A DNA stretch of 64,000 bases from Salinirubrum litoreum (lineage in GTDB: Archaea > Halobacteriota > Halobacteria > Halobacteriales > Haloferacaceae), in NCBI RefSeq assembly GCF_020567425.1, contig NZ_JAJCVJ010000001.1, positions 496,001 to 560,000 on the forward strand, written 5' to 3'. This document shows positions 24,866 to 34,136 of the stretch, piece after piece. The notes beneath the pieces are model-generated. The model was given only the letters and a program-made list of their open reading frames with translations, ran no database searches and was not told where the DNA came from. Made by a program: the position numbers and the translations under genes. Each line of letters starts with the position of its first letter. The stretch's first letter is position 1.

Positions 24866-25666
24866 CTACCGCCGACTGCCGGGCTGTGGGTCGACGTGGC
24901 CTGCCGGCAGCAACTCGGCGAACTCCCGGGCGTCGAGCCACTCCAGTAGCTTCACCAACTGCTCGGTCGCGGCCTCGAACAGTTCTTCTCCCTTCTCGGC
25001 GGTCGCGTCGGTCTGGTCGCCGAAGACGCCGTTGTCGGAGTTCTCGCGGGCGTCGTAGAACGTCCGGGCACCGTGGACGAAGTTGTCGTCGCGGATGGCG
25101 CTCATGTCCTTCACGCCGCCGTCACGGGCGTCCGCGAGTCGGTCCTCGCGGACGAGTTCGGGCGCGATGTGCTGGATCATCGCGGTCTCCTTCGGCCCAC
25201 CGTGGGGCCCGTTGAACTCCGAGAGGTCGTCGATCAGGTCGGGGATGGACTCGTCCCACATCCACTCGACGGCGTAGGCCGTCTCGTCTTCGTGGAGTCT
25301 GCGGCCGACTTCCCGGAGGTGCTGGACGTTGCCGCCGTGAGCGTTCACGTAGACGAGGCGGTCGATGCCGTGGTAGGTGAGGTTCCGGGTGAAGCTCTCG
25401 ACGTAGTCGCGGAACTCCGGCGGGTCGACCCACATCGTCCCGTGGAACTGCCGGTGGTGCGGGCTGACGCCGACGTTGATCGTCGGCGTGCAGAGGAAGC
25501 CGGTGCGCTCTGCGGCCTCGCGGGCCAGCGCCTCCGCGATCAGGTGGTCGGTGGCGAGTGGGAGATGCGGACCGTGCTGTTCGGTCGAGCCGAGCGGGAC
25601 GACGGCGACTGACTCCTCGGCGACGTAGTCTCCGAGTTCCGGCCACGTGTGGTCGGCGATGTACAT
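24866..25666 (-). CDS. Creatininase-family hydrolase (possible ArfB formamide hydrolase)
   Basis: The 266-residue protein has the family's Asp/His/Glu metal set: 'VVPLGSTEQHGPHLPLATDHLIAEAL' (about 22-47) with Glu and His, 'VYVNAHGGNVQHLREV' (about 103-118) and 'HGGPKETAMIQHI' (about 153-165). Members include creatininase, and archaeal ArfB (2-amino-5-formylamino-6-ribosylaminopyrimidinone 5'-phosphate deformylase) of riboflavin and coenzyme F420 synthesis. Haloarchaea need an ArfB-like step, so that is the leading guess, but creatinine-type amide hydrolysis cannot be excluded. The gene faces the O-methyltransferase tail to tail. Confidence 0.88.
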   Translation of the reverse strand: MYIADHTWPELGDYVAEESVAVVPLGSTEQHGPHLPLATDHLIAEALAREAAERTGFLCTPTINVGVSPHHRQFHGTMWVDPPEFRDYVESFTRNLTYHGIDRLVYVNAHGGNVQHLREVGRRLHEDETAYAVEWMWDESIPDLIDDLSEFNGPHGGPKETAMIQHIAPELVREDRLADARDGGVKDMSAIRDDNFVHGARTFYDARENSDNGVFGDQTDATAEKGEELFEAATEQLVKLLEWLDAREFAELLPAGHVDPQPGSRR

Positions 25667-25809
25667 GGACAGCAGTGCGAACGCGGGTGGTATGAAGGTA
25701 GGTGAATCGTCTCGACGTGCCGCCGAACCGTCCGAACCCGCCCGTCTCGGTCTCCCGTCACCCCGGCCCGGAGCCTGCCGGCCTGCGCAGGACCCGTTCG
25801 GTCCGACTC

Positions 25810-25817
25810 TTTTTAAG
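25810..25817 (+). promoter_or_regulatory. TATA box of the rpa1 operon
   Basis: TTTTTAAG lies about 27 nt upstream of the rpa1 ATG at 25841, so the transcript is probably leaderless. The 175 bp upstream contain no other gene. Confidence 0.65.
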
Positions 25818-25840
25818 CGGTCACGCCCAACTCCGACGCG

Positions 25841-27112
25841 ATGCAGTTAGACGATCATGCCGAGGAACTCGCCTCCGACCTCGGCGTAGACAAAGAGGAG
25901 GTCACACAGGACCTAGAGAATCTCGTCAAGTACAGCGTCCCCATCGAGGAGGCCAAACAGAGCCTCCGGCGGAAGTACGGCGGCGGCGACGGCGGGTCGG
26001 CGACACCCTCGTCGAAGAACGTCGCCGACGTGACGCCCGACTCCGGCAACGTCACCGTCACCGTGCGCGTCCTGACGAAGGGCACCCGCTCCATCCGGTA
26101 TCAGGGCGACGACCAGACCATCCGCGAGGGCGAACTCGCCGACGAGACCGGCAAGATCTCGTACACCGCGTGGACCGAGTTCGGCTTCGAACCCGGCGAC
26201 ACCGTCACCATCGGCAACGCCGGCGTCCGCGAGTGGGACGGCAAACCCGAACTGAACCTCGGCGAGTCGACCACGGTCGCACTCGAATCCGAGACGCTCG
26301 ACGTGCCCTACGACATCGGCGGCGACGCCGACCTCATCGACATCGAGTCCGGCCAGCGCGGGATGAACGTCGAGGTCGAGGTCGTCGAACTCGAAGAGCG
26401 CACGATCAACGGCCGGGACGGCGAGACGACCATCCTCTCCGGCGTCGTCGCCGACGAGACGACCCGCCTGCTCGTCACCGACTGGAATCCCCGTCCGGAA
26501 CTCGCCGAGGGCGCGACCCTCCGACTGGAGGACGTCTACATCCGGGAGTTCCGTGGCTCGCCGTCGATCAACCTCACCGAGTTCACGACCACAAAACCGC
26601 TCGACCGCGAGGTGGAGGTGCGGGAGGACGCCCCTCAACTGCCCATCGCGGAGGCGGTCGGCTCCGGCGGACTGTTCGACGTGGCCGTCGTCGGCAACGT
26701 CGTCGCCGTCAGAGACGGCTCCGGGCTGATCCAGCGTTGTCCCGAGTGTAACCGCGTCATCCAGAAGGGTCAGTGCCGGAGTCACGGCCAGGTCGACGGC
26801 GTCGACGACCTGCGCGTGAAGGCCATCCTCGACGACGGGAGCGACGCGGTGACGGTCGTGCTCGACCGCGACATCACCGAGGAGATCTACGGCGGGACGA
26901 TGGACGACGCGATGGAGGCGGCCCGCGAGGCGATGGACCAGGAGGTCGTCGCCGACCGCATCCGGGAGCGCATCGTCGGGCGGGAGTACCGCGCCCGGGG
27001 GACACTCTCGGTCGACGAGTACGGCGCGAACCTCGACGCGACCGAGTTCGACGAGACCGACGACGACCCGGCGAGTCGTGCCAGCGACCTCCTCCGGGAG
27101 GTGCGCGCATGA
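25841..27112 (+). CDS. rpa1: Replication protein A, Rpa1 type (single-stranded DNA-binding)
   Basis: The 423-residue protein starts with a helical region (about 1-50) and then has serial OB folds, about 63-165, 167-275 and 280-400, with 'ADETGKISYTAWTEFGFEPGDTVTIGNAGVREWDGKPELNLG' and a second similar block ending 'REFRGSPSINLTEF'. A zinc finger lies at C300-x2-C303-x8-C312-x2-H315. It coats single-stranded DNA in replication and repair. The gene's TGA overlaps the rpap1 ATG by 4 nt (ATGA), and the phosphoesterase follows, the haloarchaeal rpa1-rpap1-rpe operon order. Length and architecture match Rpa1 rather than Rpa3 (about 310 aa). Confidence 0.93.
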   Translation: MQLDDHAEELASDLGVDKEEVTQDLENLVKYSVPIEEAKQSLRRKYGGGDGGSATPSSKNVADVTPDSGNVTVTVRVLTKGTRSIRYQGDDQTIREGELADETGKISYTAWTEFGFEPGDTVTIGNAGVREWDGKPELNLGESTTVALESETLDVPYDIGGDADLIDIESGQRGMNVEVEVVELEERTINGRDGETTILSGVVADETTRLLVTDWNPRPELAEGATLRLEDVYIREFRGSPSINLTEFTTTKPLDREVEVREDAPQLPIAEAVGSGGLFDVAVVGNVVAVRDGSGLIQRCPECNRVIQKGQCRSHGQVDGVDDLRVKAILDDGSDAVTVVLDRDITEEIYGGTMDDAMEAAREAMDQEVVADRIRERIVGREYRARGTLSVDEYGANLDATEFDETDDDPASRASDLLREVRA

Positions 27113-28824
27113 GCGCCACCGACGACGACGGAGACGGCGACGGCGGGCCGGGCCGACGCGAGGTCGCCCACCGCATCTTCGCGGCGGAGTTCGACGACGC
27201 CTCGCTCTCCTACTCCGAGAGCGACGAGGAACGCGCGCCGAACTACGTCGTCACGCCGACCGGCGCGCGGGTCAACCGCCTGTTCGCGGTCGGCGTCCTG
27301 ACGGCGGTCGAGGCGGTCAACGAGGAGACGCTCCGGGCACGCATCGCGGACCCGACCGGCGCGTTCGTCAGCTACGCCGGGCAGTACCAACCGGACGAGA
27401 TGGCGTTTCTCGACCGCACCACGCCGCCGGCGTTCCTCGCGCTGACCGGCAAGGCCAGAACCTTCGAACCGGAGGACTCCGACCGCGTGTTCACCTCGGT
27501 CCGCCCGGAGAGCATCAACGAGGTCGACGCCGACACCCGCGACCGGTGGGTGGTGGAGACGGCCCGCGCGACTCTCGACCGCGTCCGCGTCTTCCGCGAC
27601 GCACTCGACACGGGCCTGACCGGCGACGACCTCCGGACACACCTCGAGTCGCAGGGCGTCCCGGCGGCTCTCGCCGAGGGCATCCCACTCGCTATCGACC
27701 ACTACGGGACGACGACCGCGTACCTCGAAGCGGTTCGGACGCTCGCCGTCGAGACGCTGGAGGTCGTCGCCGACGAGCGCGACGAGGCGACCGCACTCGA
27801 CCTCGCGCCCGACGAAGGCGGCGACGTCGACGTCGGGCCACTTCCGGCGGGCGACACCGACCTCTCGGTCGACGTCGAGGTGTCGGCCGAGACGACCGAC
27901 TCCGACGAGTCGCTGGCCGAGACTGACGCTTCGTCGCCGACCGAATCGGACGTGACGACGACGGCCGACTCCGGCGCAGAGACAGAGACTGCGGCCGACG
28001 ACGTCGTCTCGGCGTCGGACACCGGGTCCACGTCGACGAGCGACGAGTCGACCGGCGGTGCGTCCACGGAGCCAGCGGACACAACAGAGCCGGACGACTC
28101 CGCGGAGACGGCGGCGACCACCGCCAACAGCGCGGAGTCGCAGACCACCGCCGACGCCGAAGCATCGACGACCACCGAAACCGGAGCCTCGGACGACCTC
28201 GGGGACTTCGACGCCGAGGAGGAGACGCCCGCAGAGACCGGCGCGGACGACCTCGGCGACTTCGACACCGGCGGGACGAGTAGCGACGAGGCGTCGGAGA
28301 GCACCGACGACTCCGACGTCGAGTCCCCGGAGGACCTGGACGACGTGTTGGACGACGAGACGCGGGAAGCGGTCAAGTCCGAACACGGCGTCGGTTTCTC
28401 GACCGGCAACGAGGTCGACGACCCCGGCGAGGCCGGTATCGACGTCCCGGACGCCGACGAGTTAGAGGAGATGGCCGCCGAAGCCGACGGGAGTGCCGAC
28501 CCGAGTGAGTCGGAATCGGCCGACAAGACGTCGCCGGCGGCCGACGAGACGGCCGAGGAGTCCGCGACGAGCGAAACGGCGAGCGACGATGAAGCGGCGA
28601 GCGACGAGGCGGCGACCGCCGATCCGGAAGACGTCGACCTCGAGTCGGCCGTGCTCGACGCGATGAAGACCGAAGACGGCGGCAACGGTGCGCCGCGCGA
28701 GGACGTGGTCTCGGCGGTCGTCGCGGAGTACGGCGTCCCCGAAGACGCGGTCGAAGACGCGATCCAGGAGGCGCTGATGTCCGGGCTCTGCTACGAGGCC
28801 GGCGACGGCCTGAAGCCGATCTGA
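27109..28824 (+). CDS. rpap1: RPA-associated protein Rpap1
   Basis: The 571-residue protein has an N-terminal OB-type domain (about 18-215; 'RVNRLFAVGVLTAVEAVNEETLRARIADPTGAF' near 50-82), a 270-residue Ser/Thr/Asp/Glu linker (about 225-500) and a C-terminal winged-helix-like segment (about 515-571: 'DVVSAVVAEYGVPEDAVEDAIQEALMSGLCYEAGDGLKPI'). The linker contains 'DDLGDFD' at 28192-28212 and again at 28246-28266. Haloarchaeal Rpap proteins bind their cognate RPA; this pairing is inferred from gene order. ATG 27109 overlaps rpa1 and its TGA overlaps the next ATG by 1 nt (TGATG). Confidence 0.9.
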   Translation: MSATDDDGDGDGGPGRREVAHRIFAAEFDDASLSYSESDEERAPNYVVTPTGARVNRLFAVGVLTAVEAVNEETLRARIADPTGAFVSYAGQYQPDEMAFLDRTTPPAFLALTGKARTFEPEDSDRVFTSVRPESINEVDADTRDRWVVETARATLDRVRVFRDALDTGLTGDDLRTHLESQGVPAALAEGIPLAIDHYGTTTAYLEAVRTLAVETLEVVADERDEATALDLAPDEGGDVDVGPLPAGDTDLSVDVEVSAETTDSDESLAETDASSPTESDVTTTADSGAETETAADDVVSASDTGSTSTSDESTGGASTEPADTTEPDDSAETAATTANSAESQTTADAEASTTTETGASDDLGDFDAEEETPAETGADDLGDFDTGGTSSDEASESTDDSDVESPEDLDDVLDDETREAVKSEHGVGFSTGNEVDDPGEAGIDVPDADELEEMAAEADGSADPSESESADKTSPAADETAEESATSETASDDEAASDEAATADPEDVDLESAVLDAMKTEDGGNGAPREDVVSAVVAEYGVPEDAVEDAIQEALMSGLCYEAGDGLKPI

Positions 28825-29597
28825 TGGCCCACGTCGAACCGATCCCCGGCGAACCAGCCGCGACCGCCGACCTCGGCAGGGACCGGGCACTGCTCGTCGC
28901 CGACTACCACGCCGGCATCGAGGCCGCACTCCGCTACGAACGCGGCGTCGAACTCGCCGATCACGGTGACCGACGCCGCGAGCGACTGTGCCGACTGCTC
29001 GACGCGACAGACGCGGACAGACTGGTCGTGCTCGGCGATCTGGCCCACGGCATCGGCGAACCCGAAGGTGCCGAACGCGAGGAACTCGACGCGCTGTTCG
29101 ACACACTCGACGCGATGGAGGTGTCGATCACGCTCGCACCCGGAAACCACGACGGCGGTGTCACGGAGACCTACGCCGAGCGACTGGACGTGCTGCCCGG
29201 CGAGGGCGCTCGGTTCGGACCCGTCGGACTCCTGCACGGCCACACGTGGCCCGCCCACGACCTGCTGTCGGCCGACGTGCTCTGCATCGGCCACGAGCAC
29301 CCGACCGTCAGACTGGAAGACAGCGTCGGCGGCAGTCGTGCCGAGAAGGCGTGGCTCCGGGGGCCGCTGCGGCCCGACCCGTTCGCCGAGCAGGTGGGTC
29401 GTGCAGTCGCAGAACTCGGCTGGGACGCATCGGCCCCCGAGTTGATCGTCTTCCCCACGTTCACCGAGCGGTCGGGCGGGACGTGGATCAACGTCGAGGG
29501 ACAGGGATTCTTGAGTCCGTTCCTCCCCGAGGGGTTGGCGTCGGGCGATGCGTACCTCTTGGACGGGACGCGACTCGGTGCGTACCGGTCGGTCTGA
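28824..29597 (+). CDS. rpe: Metallophosphoesterase (Rpe, rpa1-operon phosphoesterase)
   Basis: The 257-residue protein is a calcineurin-like phosphoesterase: 'LLVADYHAGIEAAL' (about 22-35), 'DRLVVLGDLAHGIGEP' (about 67-82) with the GD-x-H block, 'ITLAPGNHDGG' (about 103-113) and 'LLHGHTWPAHDLL' plus 'CIGHEHPTVRL' (about 135-160), giving the two-metal centre. It should hydrolyse a phosphodiester; a role in nucleotide or DNA-end processing with Rpa1 is suggested by the 1-nt overlap with rpap1 and operon order, not proven. The neighbours and length match the gene called rpe in Haloferax. Confidence 0.9.
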   Translation: MAHVEPIPGEPAATADLGRDRALLVADYHAGIEAALRYERGVELADHGDRRRERLCRLLDATDADRLVVLGDLAHGIGEPEGAEREELDALFDTLDAMEVSITLAPGNHDGGVTETYAERLDVLPGEGARFGPVGLLHGHTWPAHDLLSADVLCIGHEHPTVRLEDSVGGSRAEKAWLRGPLRPDPFAEQVGRAVAELGWDASAPELIVFPTFTERSGGTWINVEGQGFLSPFLPEGLASGDAYLLDGTRLGAYRSV

Positions 29598-29607
29598 CCG
29601 GCGGCGC

Positions 29608-29877
29608 TCAGCCGAGATACCGGACTGTCAGTCCGAGCAGGTAGAGTCCGGTGCCGGCCGCCGCGACAATCGCGAGCCAGTGGCGACCCGTCACCTCGAA
29701 CGGGTCGTCGCCCCGGTAGAGTGCGACCGCCGCCGGGACCGTGATGAGCAGGCCGGCACCGAAGACGATCACCTCGATCAGCGCGACCCCGTCGGTCGTC
29801 AACCGGACGAGTGCGTCCCCGACCGCAGCCAGTCCGAAGACGAACAGACTCCCGTTGAACAGGAGGGCGTAGTTCAC
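29608..29877 (-). CDS. Small three-helix membrane protein (89 aa)
   Basis: From a GTG at 29877 the frame encodes NYALLFNGSLFVFGLAAVGDAL..., with three hydrophobic helices (about 2-22, 31-50 and 68-87) and a charged loop 'YRGDDPFEVTGRHW'. The open frame extends further upstream but becomes basic and overlaps the helicase promoter, so the GTG is preferred. Function unknown. It converges on the phosphoesterase gene. Confidence 0.6.
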   Translation of the reverse strand: MNYALLFNGSLFVFGLAAVGDALVRLTTDGVALIEVIVFGAGLLITVPAAVALYRGDDPFEVTGRHWLAIVAAAGTGLYLLGLTVRYLG

Positions 29878-30001
29878 GGTCGACGTGACGACGGCCGGGG
29901 TGTTGAGTGTTCGGCGTCCGGACGCACGCTCCCGTGTTCGACGCCGGTCGCGACCGCCGAGAACGGTGTGCTTAATCCCGTCGCGCCCCACGCTTCGACC
30001 G

Positions 30002-32833
30002 ATGCAACGGGGCGACGGCGCGGACGCCTTCACACACCTCGGCCCGGCGGTCAGACGCGCACTCTCCGAGCGCGGCTTCGACACCCCGACCGAGCCACAG
30101 CGTCGGGCCATCCCGCCACTCGCAGAAGGGGAGAACGCACTCGTCATCGCACCGACCGGGACCGGCAAGACCGAGACCGCGATGCTCCCGGTGTTCGACG
30201 CCATCGCCGAGGCCGACCCGCGATTCGGGATCTCCGCGCTGTACGTCACACCCCTCCGCGCGCTGAACCGCGACATGCGCGAGCGTCTCGACTGGTGGGG
30301 CGAGTACCTCGATCTGGACGTGGACGTCCGGCACGGGGACACCACCGACTACCAGCGACAGAAACAGGCGAACGACCCGCCGGACGTGCTGGTGACGACC
30401 CCCGAGACCCTGCAGGCGATGCTCACCGGGTCGAAGTTGCGGAAAGCGCTGTCGGACGTCCACCACGTCGTCGTCGACGAGGTGCACGAACTGGCCGCCT
30501 CGAAGCGCGGCGCGCAGTTGACGGTCGGGATGGAGCGACTGCGCGAACTGGCGGGCGGGTTCCAGCGGATCGGACTGTCGGCGACAGTCGGTTCTCCCGA
30601 CGAAGTCGGCAAGTTCCTCACCGGCGACCGGCCCTTCGAGATCGTCGAGGTCGACGTGCAGAGCAAGGTCGACTTCGAGGTCGTCGAACCCGAGATCACC
30701 GACGCGGACACCCGCTTGGCGGGGAAACTGGCGACCGACGAGTCGATCGCCAGCCACGTCCGGGCGATCCGTGAGATCGTGGCGTCCCACGAGTCGACAC
30801 TGGTGTTCGTCAACACCCGACAGACGGCGGAGGCGCTCGGCTCCCGGTTCAAGGAACTGGGCGACCCCATCGAGGTCCACCACGGGTCGCTGTCGAAGGA
30901 AGCCAGAATCGAGGTCGAAGATCAGTTCAAGGCCGGCGAGATCGACGCGCTCATCTGCACCTCTTCGATGGAACTCGGCATCGACGTGGGGCGCGTGGAT
31001 CACGTCGTCCAGTACGGCAGTCCACGCGAGGTCGCGCGCTTGCTCCAGCGTGTCGGTCGCGCGGGCCACCGATCCGAACTCGTCTCCGAGGGGACCGTGA
31101 TCGTCGGGCACCCGGACGACGCGATGGAGGCGCTGGCGATCGCCCGGCGCGCAGAGCAGGGCGAGGTCGAGGACGCGAACATCCACCACGGGAGTCTCGA
31201 CGTGGTGGCGAACCAGATCGTCGGGATCGTGATGGACCACGGCGACGTGAGTGCGAGACGGGCTTACGAGACGATCACGGCGGCGTACCCCTTCCGCGAC
31301 CTCGGTGAAGCGCAGTTCCGCGAGATCGTCCGAGAGATCGCCGGTAACCGACTCCTGTGGTTAGAGGAGGAGAAGGACGTGCTGGAGAAGTCCAGCGGGA
31401 CGTGGCAGTACTTCTACGCGAACCTCTCGATGATCCCCGACGAGGAGACCTACGAGGTGTACGACATCTCCTCCCGACGGGGGATCGGCACGTTGGACGA
31501 GCGGTTCGTCGTCAACTTCGCCGACCCCGGCGAGACGTTCATCCAGCGCGGCGAGATGTGGCGCATCACCGACATCGACGAGGAGGAGTCGCAGGTGAAC
31601 GTCTCGCCGATCGAGGACCCCGCCGGCGAGGTGCCCTCGTGGGTCGGCCAGGAGATTCCAGTTCCCGCCGAGGTCGCGGGGGAAGTCGGTGAGATGCGTG
31701 CCGTCGCGGAACCGCAGTTCGCCGGCGGTGCCGACCCGACCGCAGTCGCCCGCGAGTTCACCGCCCGCTATCCGACCGACCAGTACACCGCGAGTCGGGC
31801 GCTCGACCCCATCGGTAAACAGGTCGAGGCCGATCAGCCGATGCCGACCGACGACCGTCTCGTCGTCGAGGGACAGGGACGCTCTGTCGTGCTCAACTCC
31901 TGTCGCGGCCACAAGATCAACGAGACGCTCGGCAGACTCGTCTCGGCGCTGCTCGGCCAGCGCACCGGGTCGTCGGTCGGGATGGAGGTCGATCCCTACC
32001 GCGTGGAGTTCGAGTTGCCCTCGGGACTCGGCACTTCGGACGTGGTCGAGGTGCTGGAGTCGACCGACCCCGCGCACGTCGAAGCCCTGTTGGAACTCGC
32101 AGTCAAGAACTCCGACTCGCTGAAGTTCACGCTCAGCCACGTCGCGGCCAGTTTCGGCGCGCTGAAGCGGTATCAGGGGTCGAGTCGGTTCGGCGCAGAT
32201 CGCCTGGTCGCCGCGCTGGAGGAGACGCCGGTCTACGACGAGGCGGTCCGGGAGGTGTTCCACACCGATCTGGCGGTCCCGGAGACGGCCGATCTGCTGG
32301 CGGACGTGCAGTCGGGTCGCGTGGCGGTCGTCACCGCACAGGGCCACACCGCCATCGGGACCAGTGGCCAGTCCAGCGGTCGGGAGTTCCTCGTGCCGGA
32401 GAACGCCGACGCGAGCGTCATCGAGACGATCCGCGAGCGCATCCGGAACGACCGCGTGATCCTGCTGTGCTGTCACTGCACCGAGTGGGACCACCAGACG
32501 AAGGTGCGGCGCGTCCGCGAGGAACCGGAATGTCCCGAGTGCGGGTCGACCCGGGTCGCCGCGCTCAATCCGTGGGACGAGGAGACCGTCTCGGCGGTCC
32601 GCAGTCGGGAGAAAGACGAGGAGCAGGAGCGACTGACGAAGCGCGCCTACCGCTCGGCGAACCTCGTCCAGAGCCACGGCAAGCAGGCCGTGATCGCGCT
32701 GGCGGCCAGAGGGGTCGGGCCGCACAACGCCGCCCGGATCATCGCCAAACTCCGCGAGAACGAGGACGACTTCTACCGCGACATCCTCGAACAGGAGCGC
32801 CAGTACGCCCGAACGCAGTCGTTCTGGGACTGA
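30002..32833 (+). CDS. lhr: Lhr-family ATP-dependent superfamily 2 helicase
   Basis: The 943-residue protein has the Q/ motif I region 'TEPQRRAIPPLAEGENALVIAPTGTGKTETAMLPVF' (about 30-66), a DEVH box in 'VVVDEVHELAASKRG', motif III 'GLSATVGSPDEVGKF', motif IV-VI 'STLVFVNTRQTAEAL', 'SSMELGIDVGRVDHVVQYGSPREVARLLQRVGRAGHR', then Lhr winged-helix and Lhr-core domains. A C-terminal cysteine set (CCHC... CPECGS, near 830-855) matches the zinc-containing Lhr1 type. Lhr helicases unwind DNA or RNA-DNA hybrids in repair and recombination. ATG 30002 fits the family N-terminus; the longer frame upstream does not. Confidence 0.92.
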   Translation: MQRGDGADAFTHLGPAVRRALSERGFDTPTEPQRRAIPPLAEGENALVIAPTGTGKTETAMLPVFDAIAEADPRFGISALYVTPLRALNRDMRERLDWWGEYLDLDVDVRHGDTTDYQRQKQANDPPDVLVTTPETLQAMLTGSKLRKALSDVHHVVVDEVHELAASKRGAQLTVGMERLRELAGGFQRIGLSATVGSPDEVGKFLTGDRPFEIVEVDVQSKVDFEVVEPEITDADTRLAGKLATDESIASHVRAIREIVASHESTLVFVNTRQTAEALGSRFKELGDPIEVHHGSLSKEARIEVEDQFKAGEIDALICTSSMELGIDVGRVDHVVQYGSPREVARLLQRVGRAGHRSELVSEGTVIVGHPDDAMEALAIARRAEQGEVEDANIHHGSLDVVANQIVGIVMDHGDVSARRAYETITAAYPFRDLGEAQFREIVREIAGNRLLWLEEEKDVLEKSSGTWQYFYANLSMIPDEETYEVYDISSRRGIGTLDERFVVNFADPGETFIQRGEMWRITDIDEEESQVNVSPIEDPAGEVPSWVGQEIPVPAEVAGEVGEMRAVAEPQFAGGADPTAVAREFTARYPTDQYTASRALDPIGKQVEADQPMPTDDRLVVEGQGRSVVLNSCRGHKINETLGRLVSALLGQRTGSSVGMEVDPYRVEFELPSGLGTSDVVEVLESTDPAHVEALLELAVKNSDSLKFTLSHVAASFGALKRYQGSSRFGADRLVAALEETPVYDEAVREVFHTDLAVPETADLLADVQSGRVAVVTAQGHTAIGTSGQSSGREFLVPENADASVIETIRERIRNDRVILLCCHCTEWDHQTKVRRVREEPECPECGSTRVAALNPWDEETVSAVRSREKDEEQERLTKRAYRSANLVQSHGKQAVIALAARGVGPHNAARIIAKLRENEDDFYRDILEQERQYARTQSFWD

Positions 32834-32913
32834 CGCGACCTTCGACCGTCTCACGCTGCTCGACACTCACGCTCGCCGATACGTTCATGGCCGATGCCGT
32901 CGCCAGTGGAGGT

Positions 32914-33993
32914 ATGCGACGTCTGCTCGTCTCGTTCGGCAGTGCCGTCCTCCTGTTGGCGGGCTTCGTCGCCCTGCTGAACCCGGCGCGACTGGCGGCC
33001 CAACTCGCGGACGCCTCGCTCTCGACGTTTCTCCTCGGCCCGGTCGCGATTCTCGGCGCGATGGTCTGCTGGAGCGAGGCGAGCCGACTCCTCTTCGCCT
33101 CGTCGGACTCCCGCATCTCCTCGTGGCGGGCCTTCCGCGCCTACGGCGCAGGTGCGTTCGGCAAACTCGTCCTCCCGATGGGCAACGCCGGCGGGCCGGC
33201 GGTGATGGCCTACGCCTTCGAGCGCGAGGTGGACGTCGGGTACAGTCGGTCGCTGGCGGTCATCGCGGTCGCCGAGTTTCTCTCGCTGCTCGCCTCGATA
33301 CTCCTCGCACTGGTGGGCGTGACCGTCCTGTTCGCGGTCGGGGTGACGACGCCGGTCGTCCGCCTGCTGGGTGTCGCGGCACTGGTCGTCGCCGTCGCAC
33401 TCGCGGCGCTCGGTGTCGTCGTCTGGTATCGCCGGACTGCGGTCTCGGGCGCGCTGGTGACGGTGACCCGGGTCGTGGAGCCGGCGGTTCGCCGGGTCTC
33501 TCCGGGTCTCGCCGCGAAACTCGCCCCCGACCGCGTGACCGCCGGCCTCGAACGCTACTACGAGACCTTCGAGACGGTCGTCGCCGACCGCCGGACGGTC
33601 GTCGTGGCGTTCCTCGTCACGCAACTCGGCTGGCTGCTCTTCGCGCTCCCGCTGTTCACCAGCGCACTGGCGCTGGGGACGCCGGTGCCGGTCGCGCTGG
33701 CGCTCTTTCTCGTGCCGGCGGTCGGCGTGGCGACCGTGGTCCCCCTGCCGGGCGGACTCGGTGGGATCGAGTTCGCCCTGGTCGGCCTGTTGACGACGCT
33801 CGCGACGTTCGACCTGACCGGCGCTGGCGCGGTGGTCGTCCTCTACCGACTCTGCTCGTTCTGGTTCTTCGTCCTCGTCGGCGCAGTCGCGGCGTGGACC
33901 GCGACCGTCGGGATTCGGGAACTCCCGGCGTCACTGGACGAACCGGCGGTCGCACTGGAGACACCCGCCGGAGTCGACGCGGACGACGACTGA
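32914..33993 (+). CDS. Lysylphosphatidylglycerol synthase-TM / flippase-like (UPF0104) membrane protein
   Basis: The 359-residue protein has eight or nine membrane helices spread over its length, with 'GAFGKLVLPMGNAGGPAVMAYAFEREVDVGYSRSLAVIAVAEF' (about 76-118) and 'VVPLPGGLGGIEFALVGLL' (about 275-293), the two conserved Gly-rich hairpins of the UPF0104/lysylphosphatidylglycerol-flippase family. It likely moves a lipid or acts as a flippase in the cytoplasmic membrane; substrate unknown. An in-frame ATG at 32887 gives a possible 9-residue longer protein. It follows the helicase by 80 bp on the same strand. Confidence 0.85.
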   Translation: MRRLLVSFGSAVLLLAGFVALLNPARLAAQLADASLSTFLLGPVAILGAMVCWSEASRLLFASSDSRISSWRAFRAYGAGAFGKLVLPMGNAGGPAVMAYAFEREVDVGYSRSLAVIAVAEFLSLLASILLALVGVTVLFAVGVTTPVVRLLGVAALVVAVALAALGVVVWYRRTAVSGALVTVTRVVEPAVRRVSPGLAAKLAPDRVTAGLERYYETFETVVADRRTVVVAFLVTQLGWLLFALPLFTSALALGTPVPVALALFLVPAVGVATVVPLPGGLGGIEFALVGLLTTLATFDLTGAGAVVVLYRLCSFWFFVLVGAVAAWTATVGIRELPASLDEPAVALETPAGVDADDD

Positions 33994-34136
33994 CGGTCGC
34001 GGAGTGACCCCGGAGACCGACGACTGTCGGGGGAATCGACGCGCACGACAGACGACGGTGACGACGTCGACGACCGAGTCTCGTTGCTCGGTAGCGAGTG
34101 TCACGAAGCGTGAAGTGCCGGTCGGACGACGACCTG

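Noticed and set aside
26887-28685. Several large frames complementary to rpa1/rpap1
   Set aside because: The low-complexity acidic linker of rpap1 produces long shadow frames on the other strand; none has motifs, starts or promoters.
32467-33993. Long open frame starting inside the helicase and running into the flippase gene
   Set aside because: The first 150 residues are antisense-like composition of the helicase frame; the true flippase-like protein starts at 32914 (or 32887).
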